40,155 bases of DNA, from NCBI GenBank assembly GCA_028112705.1, contig JAOGYN010000017.1:1-40155 (forward strand), read 5' to 3'. The number at the start of each line of letters is the position of its first letter. Positions within the stretch are counted from its first letter, which is position 1. Below are positions 33,705 through 40,155 of this stretch, piece after piece. The notes beneath the pieces were generated by a model. It worked only from the letters and a program-made list of their open reading frames with translations, was not told the origin of the DNA and did no database searches. The translations under genes were made by a program, and so were the position numbers. The stretch comes from GCA-002712045 sp028112705 (lineage in GTDB: Bacteria; Pseudomonadota; Alphaproteobacteria; Rhodobacterales; Rhodobacteraceae).

Positions 33705-35153
33705 TCACCCTCGCCAAAAAGTTAAAGTAAATAAAACATAAACTACCATTAATTCCAACCGGCCTACAAACATAGAGAAAATCAAAATTAATTTAGCTGC
33801 AGTATTTAAATCAGCATAATTGCCAATTGGTCCAATCCTCTCACCCAATCCAGGTCCAATATTCGCAAGCGTGCTTACAGCCCCAGATATCGAAGTCACA
33901 AAGTCTAAGCCGGTAGCAGATAAAGCCAATGTTATTAAAAATAATGTGACAAAGAATAAGATAAAAAATGCTATAACTGAAGACACTACATCCAGTGAAA
34001 CCCTTTTTCCTTCATAGCGTGTGGCAACCACAGCTGACGAGTAATGCATCTGTTTGATTTGAGAACTGATAGCAGAGAAAAGTATTTGAAACCTAAAAAC
34101 CTTTATTGAGCAAGTAGTTGATCCAGCACACCCACCGATTAACCCAATTATAAAAAATACGGAAAATGGAAAACTTCCCCAAAGCATGTAATTGTCACTT
34201 GAGTAACCCGTACCGGTAAGAATAGAAACTCCATTAAAAACTGTTTTTCGCAATGCATGTTCAAATGTTAGCTCTCCTTGAAATATTAACCATATTAACA
34301 GCATTAAAATTACTATTATTAAAATTAGAAAAAAAGTTCGCACCTGAGAATCAAAAAATGGCGCTTTAAAATTTCCATTCATCAATTGAACATATCTGAT
34401 AAAAGGTAGAGATGATGCAATCATAAAGAAAACACAGACGTACTCAGTAGACATAGGAAAATGGGCAAATGACTCGTCATAATTACTAAAACCACCAGTA
34501 GATATTGTTGTCATAGCATGTACAACAGCATCAAATAATCGCAAACCTGACGCTAAGTAAGCTATTATGGCACTAATTGTTAAACCTAGATATATAAAAA
34601 AAACAGATTGTGCTATTTCTTTAGCTTTGGGTAAGGCTCGGCCAAAATTATTAAAGCTATCTAATTGAAATATTTGCATACCTCCTACTCGTAATAATGG
34701 TAAGAAGATAACAGCCACTACAATAATTCCTATACCTCCAAACCATTGAAGCAAACCACGCCATAGCAATAATCCTTCAGGAAAATCTTCAAGACCTTGA
34801 AAAACTGTTGCTCCAGTTGTTGTTAATCCAGACATTGATTCAAAAAAACTGTCAATAAAACTAGCGTTTGACCACCCTATTACAAAAGGAATTGACCCAA
34901 AGATGGGTAATATCAACCATATAGAAACTGTTAATAAAAAAGTTTGTTGAATAGAAAAATTAGTCGGGTAGCTATTTGAACAACTGATAACCAACAATGC
35001 TCCGATAACTATAGTAATAAAAGAAGAATATCCAAAAATTTTCCAATGATCATCTTGAAAATAAATGTCGACTAACAAGGGCAGAATCATAGAAACGCCC
35101 AGAATAACAATTAATATTCCGACAATATATCCAATTGGTCTTATATTAAACAT
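33705..35153 (-). CDS. trkH: TrkH-family potassium uptake protein
   Basis: A 482-aa membrane channel subunit that moves K+ (with Na+ or H+) inward, working with the cytoplasmic NAD-binding TrkA, not encoded here. The four pore-loop signatures are visible in order: SGLTTTGATVF, MTTISTGGFSNYD, ILTGTGYSSDNY and STLANIGPGLGE. GGCAGSTTCSIKVFR is the conserved gate/loop region after the third repeat. I chose ATG 35153; the codon before it is a TTG that would add one residue. The ribosome site is weak. The ThDP enzyme gene follows after 4 bp. Confidence 0.94.
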   Translation of the reverse strand: MFNIRPIGYIVGILIVILGVSMILPLLVDIYFQDDHWKIFGYSSFITIVIGALLVISCSNSYPTNFSIQQTFLLTVSIWLILPIFGSIPFVIGWSNASFIDSFFESMSGLTTTGATVFQGLEDFPEGLLLWRGLLQWFGGIGIIVVAVIFLPLLRVGGMQIFQLDSFNNFGRALPKAKEIAQSVFFIYLGLTISAIIAYLASGLRLFDAVVHAMTTISTGGFSNYDESFAHFPMSTEYVCVFFMIASSLPFIRYVQLMNGNFKAPFFDSQVRTFFLILIIVILMLLIWLIFQGELTFEHALRKTVFNGVSILTGTGYSSDNYMLWGSFPFSVFFIIGLIGGCAGSTTCSIKVFRFQILFSAISSQIKQMHYSSAVVATRYEGKRVSLDVVSSVIAFFILFFVTLFLITLALSATGLDFVTSISGAVSTLANIGPGLGERIGPIGNYADLNTAAKLILIFSMFVGRLELMVVYVLFTLTFWRG

Positions 35154-35274
35154 CAACAGCCAACTTCTAATTCAATTTGTTTTATATTTTAAAATAAGTT
35201 AAAAACAATAAACTCATTAAGATCTCTACATTTTTTTTCATTATTGTTAAATAAAAAATAGCTAACTAATTATT

Positions 35275-36273
35275 TTAATCATCCGATTCATTTTTGCGCT
35301 GCTCTTCTATTTTACGCCATTTTTTCACATTTTCAGTATGTTTTTGATAAGACTTTGCAAACCAATGCCCACCAGAACCATTCGCCACAAAATAAAGGAA
35401 ATCAGTTAGGGCTGGATTGGTTGCAGCATAAATAGATGCTTCACCTGGATTAGATATAGGTGTCAGAGGAAGTCCTTTAATCTTATATGTGTTCCAAGGC
35501 GTGAGGTTTCTTAGTTCACTTAAGAACAATCCTCGCCCCAAATTGTACTCTCCTCTCGTAATTCCATATATTACACTAGGATCAGTTTGAAGTTTCATTT
35601 TTTTCTTTAATCTATTTATAAAAACCGATGCAATAATTTTTCGCTCATCAGCCAAACTGGCTTCTTCTTCAATAATTGATGCTAATTTAAGTACTTCTAA
35701 TTTATTTTCAAATGGCAATCCTTCAACTCTATTATCCCATGCATAGTCTAGAATGCTCGTTTGCTTATTTTTCATTTTTGAAAGAAGCGCTTCACGATCA
35801 TCTCCTCTCGAAAATAGATAAGTTTGTGGAGCTAAGCTACCTTCTAATGGTAAAATAATAACATCACCACTTAATAACTCTTCGGATTTAATGCGTTCAA
35901 TAACTTGCCAAGTGGAAAACCCCTCTGGAATAACCAACTTATGAATCTTTGTTTCCCCACTTACGATTAAATTCACTATATCACTCATAGAAGCAGTTTT
36001 AGGGATTTCATATTCTCCAAATTTAAGTTTTTTTTGATTTTGAGTAAAAATAATTCCAAATTTTAAAACATATAAATTGTTTATTAAATTTTGAGTGCTT
36101 AAATTTTGACTTATTATATCAAAACTTTCACCAGGCTTTATAATAAAAGTGTGTTTTATTTCAAAATTTTGAGGTTCTTCATACTTAGCCTTACCCCACC
36201 ACATTACTGATCCAATAACGATTAAAAAAATTAGGATAAAGCTTACAAAATTTGTAAAAATAAACTTGATCAT
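35275..36273 (-). CDS. mltG: Endolytic murein transglycosylase MltG
   Basis: A 332-aa inner-membrane protein with one N-terminal helix (residues about 6-26) and a periplasmic YceG domain. It cuts nascent glycan strands and so sets their length. A LysM-like part (KPGESFDIISQNL, FGEYEIPKTASMSDIV) precedes the catalytic domain with Glu202 in LASIIEEEA. QTDPSVIYGI, PWNTYKIKGLPLTPISNPG, AA..P....LYFVANGSGGHWFAKSYQKHTENV (in part) are diagnostic. It lies 3 bp after fabF, in the usual fabF-mltG order. Confidence 0.96.
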   Translation of the reverse strand: MIKFIFTNFVSFILIFLIVIGSVMWWGKAKYEEPQNFEIKHTFIIKPGESFDIISQNLSTQNLINNLYVLKFGIIFTQNQKKLKFGEYEIPKTASMSDIVNLIVSGETKIHKLVIPEGFSTWQVIERIKSEELLSGDVIILPLEGSLAPQTYLFSRGDDREALLSKMKNKQTSILDYAWDNRVEGLPFENKLEVLKLASIIEEEASLADERKIIASVFINRLKKKMKLQTDPSVIYGITRGEYNLGRGLFLSELRNLTPWNTYKIKGLPLTPISNPGEASIYAATNPALTDFLYFVANGSGGHWFAKSYQKHTENVKKWRKIEEQRKNESDD

Positions 36274-36276
36274 AGG

Positions 36277-37539
36277 TTAAGCTTTATATTTTCCCATAAC
36301 AATTGAAGCATTTGTTCCACCAAAGCCAAAGGAATTAGACATCGTGATATTTATCTCACGTGAAACTGCCACATGAGGAGCTAAATCAATCAAAGTTTTG
36401 ACCGCTGGGACATCCAAGTTTAAAGTTGGTGGTGCTTTTTGATCACGGATAGCAAGCAGGCAAAAAATAGCTTCTATTGCTCCTGCGGCACCTAGTAAAT
36501 GACCAACAGCCGACTTTGTTGATGACATTGTTAAACTAGAGGAGAATTCACCAAATAATTTTTCAACGGCCGCCAGTTCAATAACATCAGCCATCGTAGA
36601 TGTACCATGAGAGTTTATGTAATCTATTTCATTTGGGATAAGGTTTGCGCGCTTTATAGCCGATTGCATGGATCGAAAACCACCATTACCATCTTGAGAG
36701 GGAGCAGTAATGTGATAAGCATCGCCAGACAAACCATAGCCCAAAATCTCCCCATAAATATGTGCGCCCCTTTTTGTTGCATGTTCCAATTCCTCTAACA
36801 CAACAACACCAGCACCCTCACCCATAACAAATCCGTCTCTATCAATATCATATGGTCGAGAAGCTTCTTTTGGGTTATCTTTCTTTTTTGTCGAAAGAGC
36901 CTTACAAGCGTTAAAGCCTGCAATGCCAATTTCGGAAATAGGAGCCTCTGCTCCACCCGCTACCATAATATCAGCATCATCTAACATTATTAAACGAGCT
37001 GCATCTCCTATAGCATGTGCGCCAGTTGAACAGGCAGTTACCACTGAATGATTAGGACCCTTAAATCCAAATTTTATTGAAACGTGGCCACTAATTAAAT
37101 TAATCAGCGCGCTAGGTATAAAAAAAGGCGATACTCTCCTTGGTCCGCGTTCTTTAAGAATAATTGCTGTCTCTGCAATTGAGGATAAACCACCTATTCC
37201 AGAACCTATCATCACGCCTGTACGGACACAATCTTCTTCACTTTTTGGAACCCAGTTTGAGTCTTTGACTGCTTGCTCAGCTGCCGCAACCCCATAGAGT
37301 ATGAAATCATCAACTTTTCTTTGATCTTTAGGTGCCATCCAATCATCTGGATTAAACGTCCCATTTTCACCATCGCCTCGAGGTATCTCACAAGCATAAT
37401 TTGTTGCCAAATGAGAAGCATCAAATTTCTGAATGGTATCAGCTGCAGATTGACTGTCCAATATTCGAGACCAAGTTTCCTCAACGCCACATGCAAGCGG
37501 TGTCACCATTCCAAGCCCTGTTACAACTACCCTACGCAT
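36277..37539 (-). CDS. fabF: 3-oxoacyl-[acyl-carrier-protein] synthase II
   Basis: Elongating condensing enzyme (KAS II) of type II fatty-acid synthesis. It joins malonyl-ACP to acyl-ACP and is important for cis-vaccenate. It is 420 aa. The catalytic triad is Cys170 (VVTACSTGAHAIGDA), His311 (INSHGTSTMAD) and His347 (SAVGHLLGAAGAIEA). The GFGGTNASIV end is also typical. An intrinsic terminator separates it from acpP, so it probably has its own promoter or depends on readthrough. mltG follows after 3 bp. Confidence 0.97.
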   Translation of the reverse strand: MRRVVVTGLGMVTPLACGVEETWSRILDSQSAADTIQKFDASHLATNYACEIPRGDGENGTFNPDDWMAPKDQRKVDDFILYGVAAAEQAVKDSNWVPKSEEDCVRTGVMIGSGIGGLSSIAETAIILKERGPRRVSPFFIPSALINLISGHVSIKFGFKGPNHSVVTACSTGAHAIGDAARLIMLDDADIMVAGGAEAPISEIGIAGFNACKALSTKKKDNPKEASRPYDIDRDGFVMGEGAGVVVLEELEHATKRGAHIYGEILGYGLSGDAYHITAPSQDGNGGFRSMQSAIKRANLIPNEIDYINSHGTSTMADVIELAAVEKLFGEFSSSLTMSSTKSAVGHLLGAAGAIEAIFCLLAIRDQKAPPTLNLDVPAVKTLIDLAPHVAVSREINITMSNSFGFGGTNASIVMGKYKA

Positions 37540-37649
37540 TCCATAACCTTTCTTTTAACTTCACACTCAAGCATAATTATAAACAAATCAAAATAATTAG
37601 CAATTTCTTAGATGTCGTATTAAGGATATTCATCTTTAAAGTTATAAAC

Positions 37650-37676
37650 AAAAAAAAGGCGCCCAAACAGACGCCT
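37650..37676 (-). terminator. Intrinsic terminator between acpP and fabF
   Basis: On the minus strand AGGCGTC and GGCGCCT form a 7-bp stem (one G-T pair) with a 6-nt loop, followed directly by eight T. It begins 22 nt after the acpP stop. This is the strongest intrinsic terminator in the window. Confidence 0.88.
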
Positions 37677-37697
37677 AACTTTATTATTTATTGTTTG

Positions 37698-37931
37698 TTA
37701 AACAGCTTCAGTTATAAACTTTACTGCGTCACCAAATGATTGAATTGTTTCTGCAGCCTCATCAGGAATTTCTATTCCAAATTCTTCTTCAAAAGCCATT
37801 ACCAATTCAACTGTATCCAAACTATCTGCACCAAGGTCATCTATAAAAGATGCACTCTCAACAACTTTATCTTCTTCAGCGTCCAAATGTTCGACTACTA
37901 TCTTTTTAACTCGATCTGCTATGTCGCTCAT
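37698..37931 (-). CDS. acpP: Acyl carrier protein
   Basis: A 77-aa acidic four-helix carrier whose phosphopantetheine arm holds growing acyl chains for FabD, FabF, FabG, and also feeds LipB and lipid A synthesis. The attachment site is Ser37 in DDLGADSLDTVELVMAFEEE. I chose ATG 37931 because GAGAGGA lies about 8 nt upstream; a TTG two codons earlier is less likely. Gaps on both sides (158 bp to fabG, terminator after) suggest its own transcript, as expected for a very abundant protein. Confidence 0.97.
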   Translation of the reverse strand: MSDIADRVKKIVVEHLDAEEDKVVESASFIDDLGADSLDTVELVMAFEEEFGIEIPDEAAETIQSFGDAVKFITEAV

Positions 37932-38034
37932 AATCAAAATCCTCTCAATTTTCCAGGTTTTCCCGGGCCTCCAAAGTAATTAAATCTTAACATTAAACAT
38001 AAAGCTCTTTGGATACTTTTCGTTAATATAGGGG

Positions 38035-38062
38035 CCTATAACATAAACTTTAGAAATGGCAA
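38035..38062 (-). promoter_or_regulatory. Candidate promoter of acpP
   Basis: On the minus strand TTGCCA (38057-38062) is followed after 16 nt by TATAGG (38035-38040). The -10 box is one arm of a dyad, TATAGG-GG-CCTATA (38027-38040 on the plus strand), which could be a regulator site. It lies about 100 nt before the acpP start. Confidence 0.4.
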
Positions 38063-38089
38063 ATGTTTTCGTTTAATACTTTAATTAAA

Positions 38090-38827
38090 TTAGATCATGG
38101 CCAACCCACCGTTAACATGTAACGTTTGACCTGTAATATATGATGCTTCATTAGACACTAAATAAAGCACAGCAGAGGCAACGTCAGCACCTTTGCCCAT
38201 CCTACTTGACGGAATAGAAGAAATTATTGTCTCTTTTTGCTTCTCATTTAACTTATCTGTCATTGCCGATGAAATAAATCCTGGCGCAACACAATTAACA
38301 GTAATGCCTCTACTGGCAACTTCAAATGCTAGAGACTTTGACATACCAATCATTCCAGCTTTTGACGCAGCATAATTTGCTTGACCTGGGTTTCCTGTAA
38401 CGCCAACCACTGATGCAATATTCACAATACGTCCCCACCTAGACTTCATCATGCCCCGAACAACTCCCCTGCATAACTGCATTGTAGAGGAAAGGTTTAC
38501 ATTGATAACATCGCCCCAATCTTTATCAGACATTCTCATAAATAAATTATCGCGAGTGATACCAGCGTTATTTATTAAAATATCGATATTTCCCACAATC
38601 TCAGCTGCTTTTTTTGGTAACGATTGAACTGCTTCATGGTCAAAAAGATCACATAATATGATATGGACCCTATCACCTAATTCAGATTGTAATTGTTGTA
38701 ACGGCTCCAACCGCGTTCCAGAGATTACAATATTTGCGCCAGCATTATGAAGAAAAACTGCTATTTCTCTTCCAATACTTCCAGATGCTCCTGTAATTAA
38801 CGCATTTTTATTATTAACATTAAACAT
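38090..38827 (-). CDS. fabG: 3-oxoacyl-[acyl-carrier-protein] reductase
   Basis: NADPH-dependent short-chain dehydrogenase that reduces 3-oxoacyl-ACP in fatty-acid elongation. It is 245 aa. The cofactor motif is LITGASGSIGREIA, with NNAGITRDNLFMRM. The catalytic set is Ser139 (NIASVVG), Tyr152 and Lys156 (ANYAASKAG). The C-terminal SNEASYITGQTLHVNGG is typical of FabG and not of other SDRs. It follows fabD after 3 bp and precedes acpP. Confidence 0.97.
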   Translation of the reverse strand: MFNVNNKNALITGASGSIGREIAVFLHNAGANIVISGTRLEPLQQLQSELGDRVHIILCDLFDHEAVQSLPKKAAEIVGNIDILINNAGITRDNLFMRMSDKDWGDVINVNLSSTMQLCRGVVRGMMKSRWGRIVNIASVVGVTGNPGQANYAASKAGMIGMSKSLAFEVASRGITVNCVAPGFISSAMTDKLNEKQKETIISSIPSSRMGKGADVASAVLYLVSNEASYITGQTLHVNGGLAMI

Positions 38828-38830
38828 CGC

Positions 38831-39775
38831 TTATCCTTCGCTATCAGTTGATAAAAATTTATTTAAATCATCTGAAGATCCAATATTGTAACAATTTATA
38901 TCTTTATTAATTCTTCTGATCATTCCGGTTAGGGCTTTGCCTGACCCAATTTCAATCACTTTATCTACACCATTTTGAGATATATAATTTATTGTTTCTC
39001 GCCACCGAACCCTGCCTGTAATTTGTTTTATTAATAAGTTTTTTATTTCACTGGGGTCCACCACTGGTAGTGCTGTATAATTTGCAACTATCGGTGATGA
39101 TGGAGTTTTAAAACTTACCTTTGAAAACGCTTCTGCCATTACATCAGAAGCCGGTTGCATTAACTCACAGTGGAATGGTGCTGAGACTGGTAATATTATT
39201 GCTCTTTTAGCACCTTTTTCTTTTGCTAATATTATCGCTCGTTCCACTGCCTCAAGGTTTCCCGAAATCACCACTTGATTAGGATCATTATCGTTGGCTG
39301 CTTGGCATACCTGTTTTTGCGAGGCTTCTTGGGCTATTTTTTCTACTACCTCAAAATTCAAACCTAGAATCGCTGCCATAGCACCAACACCAATTGGCAC
39401 AGCTTTTTGCATTGATTTACCTCTTAATCTCAATAATCGCGCAGTATCTGCCAAATCCAACGCTCCAGCAGCACATAACGCAGAATATTCTCCCAAAGAA
39501 TGGCCCGCAAAATATTTAACAGTATCTGATGATATGCCCTCTTCTTCCATAGCTCTCAAAGTGGCAATAGAGGTTGCCATCAAAGCTGGCTGGGCATTTT
39601 CTGTTAACGTTAATTCTTCAATCTCCCCCTCCCAAACTAACTTTGACAACTTGAAGTCTAATGCATCATCTACTTCTTCAAATACAATCCTTGATTTAGG
39701 ATAGGCTCTGGCTAAAGTTTGCCCCATTCCTATTACTTGTGCTCCTTGGCCAGGAAAAACAAATGTTATACTCAA
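38831..39775 (-). CDS. fabD: Malonyl-CoA:acyl-carrier-protein transacylase
   Basis: Moves malonyl from CoA to ACP, supplying the extender unit of fatty-acid synthesis. It is 314 aa. The oxyanion motif FVFPGQGAQVIGMG opens the protein. Ser93 is the nucleophile in GHSLGEYSAL and His202 its partner in VSAPFHCELM. The start is TTG at 39775: the family-typical MSITFVFPGQGAQ begins there, with TGGAG about 7 nt upstream, and no ATG is in a suitable place. A TTG start may limit its translation. It is first in the fab cluster, divergent from rpsF. Confidence 0.96.
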   Translation of the reverse strand: MSITFVFPGQGAQVIGMGQTLARAYPKSRIVFEEVDDALDFKLSKLVWEGEIEELTLTENAQPALMATSIATLRAMEEEGISSDTVKYFAGHSLGEYSALCAAGALDLADTARLLRLRGKSMQKAVPIGVGAMAAILGLNFEVVEKIAQEASQKQVCQAANDNDPNQVVISGNLEAVERAIILAKEKGAKRAIILPVSAPFHCELMQPASDVMAEAFSKVSFKTPSSPIVANYTALPVVDPSEIKNLLIKQITGRVRWRETINYISQNGVDKVIEIGSGKALTGMIRRINKDINCYNIGSSDDLNKFLSTDSEG

Positions 39776-39978
39776 TTAAAACTCCATTTTTTTTGTAGTA
39801 TTCTCTAACAACCACAAGCCCTTAGGTCTATACTAGACAGATATAAATTTAAAGTATTTCTGATTTTCACATAAGATTTACAGTTATTCGCATAATTTTA
39901 ATAATTTTTCTTGCAATCCATTTCAAAAGAAACTATCGACCCGTCTAATCCGCAGTTATTTATAGCGGTGCCAATCGT

Positions 39979-40005
39979 ATATGGTAGCGGATATTTTTAC
40001 CATAT
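39979..40005 (+). promoter_or_regulatory. Leader hairpin before rpsF
   Basis: ATATGGTA and TACCATAT form a perfect 8-bp stem with an 11-nt loop (GCGGATATTTT). It ends 15 nt before the AAAAGGA ribosome site of rpsF. Many bacteria regulate rpsF through an mRNA leader bound by S6:S18. Whether this hairpin, with its GCGG element, is such a site is a guess. Confidence 0.4.
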
Positions 40006-40033
40006 TTTGAAGCACTTTTGAAAAGGAAAAGCC

Positions 40034-40155
40034 ATGCCAAAATATGAGCATGTGATGATTGCAAGGCAAGACTTGTCTAATACGCAGGCAGAAGGTTTAG
40101 TAGAACACTTCTCCAAAGTTTTAACAGAAAATGACGGCAAAGTATTAGATAGTGA
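40034..40155 (+). CDS. rpsF: 30S ribosomal protein S6, N-terminal part (partial)
   Basis: ATG 40034 after AAAAGGA opens a frame that runs off the window. The 40 residues seen begin MPKYEHVMIARQDLSNTQAE, which matches alphaproteobacterial S6 (M..YEHV.I.RQD.S..Q...L). S6 pairs with S18 on the 30S platform. The usual next genes, rpsR and rplI, lie outside. It diverges from fabD, an order I recall from Rhodobacterales. Confidence 0.93.
   Translation, partial: MPKYEHVMIARQDLSNTQAEGLVEHFSKVLTENDGKVLDS

Noticed and set aside
37401..37979. Plus-strand open frames over acpP and fabF
   Set aside because: They are antisense to well-recognised genes and show no family motifs or ribosome sites.

Overview
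This window is AT-rich chromosomal DNA from an alphaproteobacterium, most likely a low-GC marine relative of the Rhodobacterales. Gene content supports this. The first bases encode the end of LexA next to gltX and gltA. A free-standing ctaD is present. A long FolB precedes folP and glmM. A glycyl-tRNA synthetase operon has a small one-TM protein (matching my memory of DUF6446) between glyQ and glyS and a PEP-utilising dikinase-like gene after them. The run fabD-fabG-acpP-fabF-mltG diverges from rpsF. This placement rests on recalled gene order and motifs, not on a database search. I saw no tRNA, rRNA, CRISPR array, insertion sequence, phage or defence genes.

Layout. 1-3818 (+): lexA 3' end, gltX, gltA, lipB. 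4002-5672 (+): a stand-alone aa3-type oxidase subunit I. 5865-12906 (-): a second, complete oxidase cluster, in transcription order subunit II, subunit I, two subunit-III-type genes, subunit IV, pseudoazurin, haem O synthase (ctaB) and a DUF2189-type membrane protein. A SCO1/SenC copper chaperone faces the other way at 13602, across about 0.7 kb of non-coding DNA. 14429-16227: divergent yqeY and carA. 16281-16583 (-): a frameshifted remnant of a GntR regulator. 16693-18496 (+): an overlapping pair, a HAD nucleotidase and a UbiH/UbiL-type hydroxylase. 18517-20599: two tandem Lrp/AsnC regulators divergent from ilvC. 20731-21654 (+): an EamA transporter.

21662-24948 (-): folB-folP-glmM, tightly coupled. 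25029-25703 (-): a SleB-type cell-wall hydrolase. 25825-31925 (-): glyQ, DUF6446, glyS and the dikinase-like gene. 32108-35153 (-): trkH and an AruI-like thiamine-diphosphate enzyme. 35275-39775 (-): fabD, fabG, acpP, fabF, mltG. 40034-end (+): rpsF 5' end.

How the genes work together. The first 14 kb is mostly respiration: citrate synthase, lipoylation, two haem-copper oxidases, their copper chaperone, haem O supply and a copper electron carrier. The rest is core anabolism: pyrimidine/arginine entry, branched-chain amino acids, folate, peptidoglycan precursors, fatty acids and glycine charging.

The clearest anomaly is in glyQ. The family reading frame is intact from 31925 to 30993 except for one TAA at codon 37 (31815-31817), where a conserved glutamate is expected. 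I found no obvious new defence or mobile system. The candidates worth checking are the glyQ stop, the GntR remnant, the dikinase-like protein with altered ATP-site motifs, the FolB C-terminal extension, the pseudoazurin-linked oxidase cluster, and hairpins upstream of rpsF and ilvC.
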